NCBI RefSeq assembly: GCF_003369915.1
Contig: NW_022881614.1
Location: 34,594,342-34,658,341, forward strand
Reading direction: 5' to 3'
Length of the DNA: 64,000 nt
Source: Drosophila miranda
Lineage: Eukaryota; Arthropoda; Insecta; Diptera; Drosophilidae
Position numbers and translations under genes: made by a program. The notes below the pieces were generated by a model. The model had not been told where the DNA came from. It made no database searches and was given only the letters and a program-made list of their open reading frames with translations. The stretch's first letter is position 1. Every line of letters begins with the position of its first letter. Of this stretch, positions 12,301 to 24,300 are shown piece by piece.

Positions 12301-15300
12301 TTGACCATTTTGTGTCAAAATTTCGCCACACCCCCTTCCGCCCCCGCAAAGGACGAAAATCTGGGGATTTTCACAAATCTCAAAGACTATTTACGCTAGA
12401 GTAACCAAATTTGGTACACACACTCCTTTAAGATGTCACTATAAAACGTTTATCTCAGAATTTCGCCCCACCCCCTTCCGCCCCCACAAAGGACGAAAAT
12501 CTGTTTCATCCACAATATTACAGATTCGAGAAAACTAAAAACGCAGAATCATAGATAATGACCATATCTATCAGATTGCTGAATCTGGATCAGATCAGAT
12601 CATTTTTATAGCCAAAAGGAACAAATCAATTTGCACTGGCTACGCAGCCCCCGACGTCACGCTCAGACTGATTTTCTGTCTCTCTCGCACGCACTCTTTG
12701 TCGTGTCGTTCAATATTAGCGGCGTCTGCCGGAGGAGAGCCATACTGACTTAGTATCGGGTATAACTGTAGAGTTGCGGTGTCCGCAGCAACTCACAACG
12801 TTCCCCCTCGTTTTTATTTTGATAGCCGGCGAATACAATCGAAGAATACAAAATATATATGTAAATTACAAGCGTGTGTGTGTGTTGTGTAAAGTGCAAA
12901 CAAACAAGCCGCAGCGATCCGATCCGATCCCTTGTCTAAAAACCCTAACCCCCAGGCGAAAAGGGTACACAGTACCCAGTACCAGCGTCCCGCCCAGGGA
13001 CCTTACCGGAGGAACCCCTAATCAACCATTTCCGTTTTGCCAGCAGTTTTCGGGGTGTTGGGCTGGACTCCGTCGAGAGTCGGGAGTGCATGCCAATTTG
13101 TGCGTTGCCATGCAAATCAATTGGCTATACTCCGTTTTTTATTGAACACCCAAACAGCACTTTGGCAGAGATAAACAGAGAGAAGGGGAGGGAGAGAGAG
13201 AGAGTATGAGTAAACAGAGACATTTGCATCGACTTGCACCTGGATCCCATTCAAATTCGTGCTTGCCCCAGCGAAATCACACTCGTATTTCCATAATAAA
13301 CCTCACCTTGAGCTACTGCTCACGTAGGGAGTTTGTTTTCTGCAGAGAATGCTGAATTTGCTAAAGCCTAAATAGCAATCGCAATCGCAGACAGCTGTCG
13401 AAAATTGGGTTATTGTTTGGCTTAGTTTCGGATCAGGAAGTGAGCAGATGATACTTATCTGGGATCTGATCGAGGGATGCAGATTCTCGGATCATGCTCA
13501 ATTAACTTTAATTGTTCCATTATGTGTGATCCAGCGAGAGTTCTGTGATATATACAGAAGCTTCTACGTTAATTCCAGTCTTGGCAAGATCTGTTCGGAC
13601 CGTCCCCAGTCCCTCTATGACGCCCTTCTGCTGCTGTTGATTAACTTTTATGCAAATTGTCGTAAAGCAAATTGCGAATTAAACTCAAGTGAGCATTATC
13701 AAGTACTCCAATCGCGCCCTTAAATACAAATGCAATTTCACTCACTCCCTCGCTCTCTGTAGTCCCTTCCGATGGGTGCAAATCTTAAATTTAATAATAT
13801 TTACGCTTAAACATTTCGATGCGCAATTGATGCTCTTCTCGAGATCTCAACAGGGCGTGTGCCCAACAGCGTTGCCAATTTAGCTTATTTAAGGCTAGAT
13901 CTAGCTTATTTGAAAGCGGAACAGCTTGAAAAATTATCAAAATGCTTATAGCTTTAAATCTAGCCTTTTTATACCCGATACTCAATTTGCAGTGGCTACG
14001 CAGCGCCCGACGTCACGCTCAGACTGATTTTCTGTCTCTCTCGCACGCACTCTTTGTCGTGTCGTTTAATATTAGCGGCGTCTGCCGGAGGAGAGCCATA
14101 CTGACTTAGTATCGGGTATAACCGTAGAGTTGCGGTGTCCGCAGCAACTCACAACGTTCCCCCTCGTTTAGCCTGTTTTTTACAATTTTTAGCTTGTTCT
14201 AGCTTGTATTTTTGTAAAATCTAGCTTATTTTGGCGCTCAAAATCTGGCAACACTGGTGCAGCCCAGATTCCCATTTAATGAATAATGGAAAAAAAATTC
14301 TTCAAAAGCCGGAGGCAGCAGCTGGGAATGAGTTTGAAAAGTATTTGCAAGTAATTAGGTTTTTGCGAGGTAGTGGGAGTCCTTTGATGGCGATGGGCAT
14401 GTTTTTATAGGTCCCCTTCTGCCGTTTCCTCTTCCTATTTGTAGTCGCAATTGCCTTGCTGCATCCTCTTTGTTGCAAAGTCAAAGTACAGCGAAACGAG
14501 ACCAAGAACGACACCGATAAACGCTGCTGATGACGTACTGCCATGGAAAACTTGTTTATAAATGTTGGTTGCTGGGGCAACGACCACCTGGTCAACATGG
14601 GGCATCCACTGTCCGCCACCGTACACTACGAAAAATTCAACAACAACTAAGGCAAGCATTTCCAGTTCCAGGGAAAGTGTACTCACTCTTTTACAGGCCG
14701 TAAAAGATGCCAGATTCTGCTTTTAATGAGCATATTTTAGAGATCTATCGTCTTGGCGGGGATTTAGATGTCTCAGTGGCCCTTAGTGGTAATAACTTGT
14801 TAGTTATTGTTAGTTATTATGAACTGGTCTCGTCTCTCAGGCCTCGATCGTCCCAGTTTTCTTTTGGGCCTGACTGAAGCCATTTTGTCCGTTCCGCTAC
14901 CCTCCCCTCACCACCACCAGAGCTTATCACACCAAAAAAAGGAGAAAGGGAAGGGGGAGGAGGAAAAGTGAGAGAAATAGAATTCATTTCGATTCATGTA
15001 GCGCTCTTTGTGCGGCAATTCCTGTATTTATTTAGCACTTTTAGCTGCATGTTTCACCTTCGGAGCGACCGGAGCGACCGGCTTTTTATACCCGATACTC
15101 AAAATGAGTATTGGGGTATATTAGATTTGTGGTAAAAGTGGATGTGTGTAACGTCCAGAAGGAATCGTTTCCGACTCCATAAAGTATATATATTCTTGAT
15201 CAGCATCAATAGCCGAGTCGATTGAGCCATGTCTGTCTGTCCGTCTGTCCGTCCGTCCGTCCGTCCGTCCGTCCGTCTGTCCGTCTGTCCGTCCCCTTCA

Positions 15301-18300
15301 GCGCCTAGTGCTCAAAGACTATAAGAGCTAGAGCAACGATGTTTTGGATCCAGACTTCTGTGATATGTCTCTGCCACAAAGGGCGAAAATCTGTGGCATC
15401 CACATTTTTAAAGATACGATAAAACGCAGAATCGTAGAAGATGACTATATCTTCTACAGTGCAAAATCTGAACCAGATCGTATAATGATTATAGCCAAAA
15501 TCAAGAAAACAATTTCATTCTTTCTCGCTCTGTCTCTCTCTAACACACAGGTTTCATGGTCGGTTTTGCCAATTGCAAAATATGAGTTCAAGGATCTCAG
15601 AACCTATAAGAGCCAGAGCAACCAAATTTGGTATCCACACTCCTGTGATATCGGACCTTGACCGTTTCGTGTCCAAATTTCGCCACACCCCCTTCCGCCC
15701 CCGCAAAGGACGAAAATCTGGGGCATCCACAAATCTCAGAGACTATTAAGGCTAGAGTAACCAAATTTGGTATCCGCACTTCTGTTAGATCTCACTATAA
15801 AACGTATGTCTCAGAATTTCGCCCCACCCCCTTCCGCCCCCACACAGGACGAAAATCTGTTGCATCCACAATATTGCACATTCGAGAAAACTAAAAACGC
15901 AAAATCATAGATAATGACCATATCTATCAGATTGCTGAATCTGGATCAGATCGGATAATTTTTGTAGCCAAAAGCAAGAAATCAATTTGCAGTGGCTACC
16001 CAGCGCCCGACGTCACGCTCAGACTGATTTCTGTCTCTCTCGCACGCACTCTTTGTCGTGTCGTTTAATATTAGCGGCGTCTGCCGGAGGAGAGCCATAC
16101 TGACTAAGTATCGGGTATAAATGTAGAGTTGCGGTCTCCGCAGCAACTCACAACGTTCCCCCTCGTTAATCCTTATCACACTCACAAAGGATACACGGCT
16201 TTCGTTTTCCTCTCTCTCCTCTGCAATCGGCAATCCCATCGCATTGTTTGCTGTGGTACTTAGTCAATATTTGTTTAGGCACTCGGCGGCACACACGGAC
16301 ATTGTGCAACAATCTTCCTCCTTCATTTTTTGGCGTAATTGCTATTTTAATAGTTTTCTTTTCATGCCATGATTTATGCTTTGTAAGCGGCCACTACGGT
16401 ACAGTCTGCACTCGGCAACATCAAAAGAGAATCCAAACAAGAAGCAAACATCAATTGAGTTGAGGGAGAGAGCGAGAGAGAGAGAGAGAGAGAGAGCGCT
16501 GAGTGTAATCCAATAAATGGCATGCCAGGCCGCATGACTCGGGTAGCTATAATGTACTACTCGAAAGAAGAAAATCACTTTTGAAAAGTCAACAACAGAG
16601 TCTGTCGTCTCTCGGGTGGTGGACCTGGGACGTGGCTCTCTCTCTCTATGGGATGGGATGGGTGGGGGGTCACTGGGGAGGGTGTCTCCATGTCGCTGTG
16701 TGCGGTTTCAAGGCGAAGGCAGTGTCTGAGGCGCGCTACCCGCCAAAGTGGGTGCATTCACATGTCTCAAGAGCTTGTTATAGGCTCGATATATGTGTGT
16801 GCGTTTTTTTTTTTTTTTTTTTCCATGGATACGCCACGGCGGGTGAGAATCTCTAAGAGACGCGACCGGCCCGTACCAGTCAACGAACTGGACTACCCCT
16901 TCGGGGCTTCCCAGCTAAACTCACCACCACGCACAGCTGCACACCTCATTCCCCGCGGGATCACCGCAAAGTATTACTTCGCGGGGATGGGTTGCCTACG
17001 TTAGGCACTCTCCTCTACGCGTCGCTCCCTTTCGCATCTTCTCAGATCGCTCTGGATGGCTATTAGGGTGTTGCTAACGCGCTGCCAGTTCTCGTCGGAC
17101 TCCGTCATGAACGCCATTAGCTCCTCTGGTCGTGGGAAATACTCTGCACTTGAGCGGTACCTCGTGCAGTGGTAGATCACATGCTCCGGATCCTCGCTCT
17201 CATTCGAACACTCAGGACACTCGGGAGTATCCTCGTGTTTGAACCTATGTAGATACTTCCTGTATCCTCCGTGACCCGTCAGGAATTGGGTGAGGTGGTA
17301 GTTCATCTCTCCGCTTCTCCGCCCTATCCATGACTCAATGTCCGGGATTAGTCTATGGGTCCACCGTCCATTTGTGGCCGTGTCCCATCTTGCCTGCCAT
17401 TTTTCTATCGACGCCCGCCTTTCCGACGCACGGATGGTCTCTAGCGATGCATTAGTTCGCATCCCTGCGCGCGCTTCATATACATGCGTCATCTCGAGCG
17501 CTAGTATATCCACCGGTATCATGGCCGCGAGGACCAGGGCTGCGTTATCCGACACCGTCCTATATCCAGACACTACTCGAAGAGCGCAGAGCCGATATGG
17601 CACTGACATCTTTCTTCTTAGACTCATGTTGCCGGATAGGGTTGAAGACCACACCGGCGCAGCGTACAGTAGGATCGAGGCCACTACTCTCGCCAGGAGT
17701 ATGCGACGACCTGCCTTGGGTCCACCAATATTGGGGAGCATCCTTGCGAGTGCTGCCTGCATCCGGGAGGCTTTTTGACTCACGTACTCGATGTGGGCCC
17801 GGTAGTTCAATCGGTTATCCAGCATCACGCCTAGGTACCGGATTGACTCCTGCGACTTAATAGTCGCATTACCCACGCGAAACGTCGCGTACTCCACCTT
17901 CTTCCGACTCGTGATGAGTACAGCCTCCGTTTTGTGGCCAGCCAGGTCCAATCCCGCGTTTTCCATCCAGTTGGATACGATCCGGATTGCCTCGTTGGCC
18001 GTCGCCTCGACATCTCGGAGCTCTTTGGCTACCACGACCAGGGCGAGATCGTCAGCGAAACCGACAAGCGTGCATCCCTGCGGGAGCTGGAGTCTCAGGA
18101 CGTCGTCGTACATTATGTTCCACAGTAGAGGTCCTAAGACTGATCCCTGTGGAACTCCGGCTGTCACCCTGTAGAGCTTTGGTCCCTCCTCCGTCTCGTA
18201 CCTCAGTACCCTACCCGACAGGTAGCTGGCTATTATCCGAAGCAGGTAGGTGGGAACTCCAATTCTCCCGAGCGCCTCGTTTATCCGAGACCAGTTCGCT

Positions 18301-21300
18301 GAGTTAAACGCGTTACGGATATCCAGGGTCACCACCGCGCAGTACTCCTTTGTGCCAAATCTCCATCTTATTCCCTCGATCGCTCTGGATGCAATGTCGG
18401 TGACTGCCTTGATGGCGTCGACCGTTGATTTGGCCTTCCGGAATCCGTACTGGGACTCCGATAAGGCCTCCTTCTCCTGGATCACAACTTGCAGTCGGTT
18501 GTAGACGATTCTCTCCAGGGTTTTGCCGACCGTATCCAGCAAACATATTGGGCGGTATCCTGATGGTTCCTCCGGGGACTTATTTCCTTTGGGTAGAAGT
18601 ATTAGCCGCTGCACTTTCCACTGCTCTGGAAACACTCCTTCCCGTAGGCATTTGTTGAACGTGTCAACAAATACTTCTGGTCTGGTGGCCTTGTTTGGGA
18701 TACCGTCCGGTCCTGGTGCCTTTTTATCCCCAATTCTCCTGGTAGCCGCTATCACCTCCTCAACAGAAATCTGTTGCCACAGCTCGGAGTCTTGGCTCGA
18801 GACGCTTTCCTCCCTATACGGGTGCTGTGGGAATAGGGCCTCCACGATGCTACGAAGCAGGATCGGGCAGGTCACTTCCGGTGTTGACTGGCTCCTTATC
18901 CTCTTGGTGACGACCTTATATGCCGTCCCCCAAGGGTTGACGTCCGCCTCCTCGCATATCTGCCTGAAGCAGGCTGACTTGCTCTTCTTTATGGCACGTT
19001 TAAGGGCTCTTTTCGCTGATCGGAGTTCCTCTCCCCTGGTTTCGAACTCAGGCCGACCTCGTGCTCTCTGGTAGCACCGTCTTGCTCGTAGGCAGGCTTT
19101 CCTTAGCTGGTTAACCTCCGCATTCCACCAGTAGCAGGGCGCTCCTCTTTTGCAAGGCTTCCTTCTTGGCATTGCCACATCACATACCTCCTCCATGAGC
19201 TTCGCCAGTTTCTGAGCCAGGCCCTCTGCCGTTTCTCGCGCAGGGCTCCAGCTGGCGTTGCGCAGATATTCCGTGAAGGTTTCCACATCCAGGTGGTCGC
19301 CCTTCCATTTAGGTCCGGTAATTTTGGCTAGCCGTCTTTTCGTTGCTGCTCCGCATTCGAAGTGGATCGCCTGGTGGTCGCTGAACGTAAACTCCTCGCT
19401 TACTCTCCACGTAGCTCCCCTATGGAGTGAGACGCTCATGAGGGTTAGGTCGATAATGGACCCTCGACCCGCCTTGAAGTAGGTTAGCTTCCTGCCATCG
19501 TTTGCGAGTATTACGTCCAAGGACGCAAATTCCTCGAGCAGACACGTGCCTCTGGCGTTGGTTTCCTTACTGCCCCACTCTACGGACCACGCATTAAAGT
19601 CTCCCGCTATTACTACGGGGGCTCTTCCGCGCGCGTCTTCCGCTATATGCGCTAGCATACTTTGGAAGCGCGCTAGGTCCCAGCTCGGCGGGGCATAGCA
19701 GCTATAGAAGGTTACCTCTCTAAGCCTCGCTCTAACAAATCCTTCGTTGGCTGCGCATATCTCCTGGGGTTGGATTTGTACGGCCCAGATGGCCGCCTTG
19801 CCGCAACTGCTGCTGGTCCAACCGCTTCCTGGTATCGCCCTGAATGGCTCGCAGATGAGCACGACTTCGGTCTTCCTCTCCCTGACTGCTTGTCTCAGGA
19901 GAGACTGAGCAGCTTCGCAATGGTTTAAGTTCAGCTGAGTACACCTCATGCTGATCTTTTAGTCAGGGCGTTCCTAAACTGGGGGCATCTACCGCTGCCG
20001 GCCACGTGCTTCCAGTCTGCGCTCGTTCCCTTGCAGAGCATGCACTGTGGTTCCAGGCTACAGTCCTTTGCCAGGTGGTTCTCCTTTCCACATCTTCTAC
20101 ACAGCTTGGACCTATCTACTTTGCTACTGCACTGTCGTGCCATATGCCCAAACTCGAGACATCTGAAGCATTTGGTGACGCTGATTCGCTCACGCAGTCT
20201 GCATCTTACCCAGCCTACTTTTAGGACTCCAATTTTCAGAGCCTTTTGAGCGCTCTCCGCTGGCAGCCTGATTGTGGCCGTCTGGGTTCCGCCGTATGCC
20301 TTTCTCAGCTGGATGTCATCCGCAGACAGCTCCGCCAATTCCACCTGGCTTCTCAGAGCCTCGCATATATCCTCCGTGGTGGTTATTTCGTCCAGGTCCT
20401 TGCACTCTACGGTCACCCGGTGCGACAGGCTACGGACTTCTGCGTGCTCCTTCAGCGTATTGGCTACCAGGCTTTTAAACATCTCCGTCTCCTCTCCCGA
20501 CTTGTTGAGCTGTAGAAGTAGCTCTCCTTTTTGGGTCCTCCTGATCCTGGCGACCGCATCACCGAGTCCACGCAGGGTTTCGTCCGTCCTAACCTTGCGC
20601 AGTATCTCTGCATAGGTCTTTTCACCTTTGGTGGCAATGACGATGGCGTCTGGTCGCGTCTTGTCCGCGAGCGCTCCAGTCGGCTTTTGCGGCCTCTTCC
20701 TTCTGCGCCGGTTGGTCACCGTCAGAAATGGGGTCTCCTCCGGCTCCTTTCTCTCCCTTTCAGCGTGGGCGTTCTTTTCAACTGCTACTCCTGGTGTGGT
20801 CTGGACCTCGACCGCTGCCTTGGTCCTCTTTGTCCGGGGTGTTGGTGCACCTGCAGCTTGTTTCCTCTTAGGCTCCGGGAGAGGTCTGAAAATCGGTGAC
20901 GTCTGAGAGGACTGGTGGGTCCTGATCACCGCCTTAGCTCCTTCGTCGTGCAGCTGGATAGCAACCAGCTCATACAGCACCCTTATGCTCTCGATCGAGT
21001 CCCGCATGGGTTGGTGTATGGATCGCCTCTTGCCATCCTCGAGCATCTCCACTAGCTGCGTGATCTCTCGTCCTAGATCGCGCAGCGCTGTGCTGCCCTG
21101 AGCTTTTTGGTGCTGCTCCGGGCCAGGGAGGGCCGGCAGCGGGGCGTCGGTCCGCTCACCAGTTGGCGTTCTCGCCATTTTTTTGCTTTTATTGAAGCCT
21201 TCTGAGTCGTTCGTCGTTATGGGTGTGATACTTTTGCTCATTTTGTTGGGTCCCAACTCGTAAGCCGTTGTCCTTGTCTGTTGTACAGTCGCGTTATGAT

Positions 21301-24300
21301 CCCATGGTTGTCTATGCAAGCAGGGAGGCCATGCGAGGGTTGACTCCCGCCCTTATGGGGGCGGGAGTTCAGAGCCGGATCCGCGCTAGTCAGGAGTGAC
21401 TCAACTGAGCCTGTACGTCCAATTTAATGGCTACGGAACAAGGAGCGGGCTTAGAGATTTGCCAATTTTTCACGGGACGGGGGCAGAAGCAGCATTAACC
21501 TAGCAGCCATTTCGGCGGGGTTTCATTCCGCGTACTAAAGTGCTAGAATGCTGGCTTCCGTCAGCCCTGGGGTCATCAATCCAAAAAAAGGGGGGTCCAG
21601 TTCCTATCCTAAGACTTTACTGGTCTCCGTCTTAGTCGCCTTCTCGTATTAGCTAGGTGTTTCACAAGTGTGTTAGACCTATCCGGGGGATACCTGGCTT
21701 GTGCCGGCGGTTACGAGTTGCTTTAGTGCTCTTTAGAGGGAGCAGAACATCCCCGTGTCTTCTTAGTCGCCTCATACGACAAGCTGTGACATGCTGTGGT
21801 GGTATTCTACTGCCCGCTCACCACACCGGTGCGTGTATTGCCAGTGCTGAAGCCATTTTCTGAAATAACAACTGAAATTTCAGCAGAGAAAAATGTCACC
21901 TTATCAAAGGTTATTATAATGGCCACATTGCTGCATCAATCCATAGCCAAAGCTATTCCAAAAGATGATTTTCTACGGGCAGTCGTAGAAAAACTCTAAG
22001 AGCAGTTGACCGTACGTTTTGGGGATTTGGAAAATAATATTTTGTATGCAGAGAGCACCATACTAGACCCAAGATTTAAAAAACGGGGTTTTAGGTCCGA
22101 TGAATGCTATGAAAAAACAGTTGCAGCTCTACAATGTAAGATCGCTCAAACGGGATTGGTTGATAATGTTGCTGATGATCTGTCATCACAAATCGAAACC
22201 GTCAAAACGTCGCCAACCAAAAGTGGCATTTGGGACGAGTATGACAAGCAGTATAACCAAATAACAAAGCCAAGCTGTAACACGGCTGCTGCCATTAGAG
22301 AGGTAGATAAATACCTAGCAGAAGAGAACATCAATAGAAAGCAGGACCCTTTGATCTGGTGGACGCAGCGAAAAAATGTATATCCACGACTATACGAAAA
22401 TGCGTTGAAACGACTTCGTTTGGTGGCCACGTCGGTGCCATGTGAGCGCCTATTTTCTGCAGCAGGAGAAATAGTCCGCAAAAGACGAACGCTTTTGACG
22501 CCCAATAAGGTTGAAAGCCTTATGTTTTTACATAATAATATGTGAAATACTAAAAAATGGTGTGTATTTTATAGGTTTTAAAATTATAATGGACAACATA
22601 AGTAAAATTGATTATTGTTTTTCAGCCCCGACTTCTAAAACATAAAAAATGGAAAACGAGACACTTAATTGAAACTGTTGGTTGTGTCCTAGCGATATCA
22701 AGTACTAAGTACGAATTAAAATAAATTTAAGAAGTTAAAACGTCAATGAATTGTAGTACATTATTTACATATAAGCTTAAAACTAGATATGAGACTTTAA
22801 AATTGAACAAAGAACAAAAGGACCGATAAACAAAACAGGCCAAAGAACAAAAAAGAACGAACTAAAGGGACAATGAAAAAAAAGAACGATGAACAAAAAA
22901 GAACGATGAACAAAAAAGAACGAACGGAAAAGAACGATGAACAAAAAAGAACGATGAACGAAAAAGAACGAAAAAGATGAACAAAAAGGAACGAACTAAA
23001 AGAACGACTTAGTTCACTGCATAAAAATGAACGAACGAACTTATTCAGTAAATTGAACGATGTTTACCCAACACTACTAAACAGCCTGTTTCCTGCCAAA
23101 TAAATTTAGCTATTAGAACCGAAGCGGAGTGCTCCAATTAATGAAATCACGCTGGGAAAAATCAGTATCAAGTCAATGAAATGGAAAAATTTGGTCAATC
23201 CTATTACGACAAAAAGAAGAAATGTAAAAATCATATTTGGGAAAAAACATTGTGTGCACTTTTTAATTGGATTTTTGCCAGGCCATACGCAGGGCACAGA
23301 ACTGAGAGGTGTGTGTGTGTGGGAACGAGAGACATGACCCATCTGTGACTCGCCCAGAGCTATGATGGATCGGATCGGTTTGGATTGGATTGGTCTGGAA
23401 TGGGTTAGGTTGGGTGCGGGTGCGGGTGTACACTAGGGTTTGTGCCTGGCGCTTTGTGAGTGTGCTATGCAGTGGGCGAAGCGTCATTAAAAGCGCACCC
23501 GTTCTGCCACTGGATTATGGCGATGAGTCACACGCGTCACAACTCGCATTAGGTTAGGTTAGGTTAAGGCGGTAGCCGGGAGGGGGGGGATAAGAGCCTC
23601 CCGCCCCCAAGCTCACTTGGACCTATAAAAGGTCCTTTGTGTTGCCGCATGGGCATGTGCCCCTTCGCGTTGCCCGAACCGTGAGAGCATACTACTGCAG
23701 GTTAAGGGCAGTCCCATCCGGTGGCTTGGATGTATTTGGACAAGGTCCCTGGTTTAATTACGGACAGGTCCGAAATGTCCGTGAGGAAAGCGGCCCCGAG
23801 AATTCGAAGACGACGATTTCCAAGGGCTGGGCAGTGGCAGAAGAAGTGGGGGACCGATTCCTCCTCCTCCTCGTCGCGACAACTCCTGCAGAAGTCGTTA
23901 TGAGGGATTGACAGTCTAGAGGCGTGAGTGCCGATCTGCCAGTGTCCCGTAATGGCTCTAGTAACTGCAGAGCACTGTGCTCTGCTGAGTTTATACAGCT
24001 CTGCTGAGCGCTTCTTCGATCGATATGGCCATTTCAATCTTGAGACTTTACAGGAAACGGTTTGCTGCCATCTCCTATTGGCATTTTGCTCGAACAATTC
24101 GTGCGTTAGGATCCTGCACGTAGCCAAGGGCATCGCTACTTGCTCCCTCTCCGGTAGGAGAGGAATCGTAGTACCCTGCCTGGCTAGCTCGTCGGCGGCG
24201 TCATTCCCCTCGATGTCCCTGTGGCCGGGGACCCATATAAGGAAGAGATCTAACTGCTCTGCGATCTCGTGCAGAGACCTGCGGCAGTCATTTACAGTCG

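Larger units (their letters stand above)
16804..21831 (-). mobile_element. R1-clade non-LTR retrotransposon with two open ORFs
   Basis: Minus-strand LINE of about 5.0 kb. Its 3' end is the poly(A) tail, seen as a T-run at 16804-16822. ORF1 (gag-like) is 19946-21319 and ORF2 (endonuclease-RT) is 17001-19949; the two overlap by ATGA. The 5' UTR runs up to about 21831, where sequence changes abruptly into the middle of a hAT transposon. The RT box order and a phrase GYRPICLLDTVGKTLERIV place it in the R1/TRAS-like clade. Both ORFs are unbroken, so this is a recent, possibly once-competent insertion. The flank at the 3' side is not hAT, so it is not a simple insertion into that hAT. Confidence 0.88.

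Noticed and set aside
23552..23570. GGTTAGGTTAGGTTAAGG as telomeric repeat
   Set aside because: It is the tail of the LOA LINE directly next to the target duplication; flies lack such telomere repeats.
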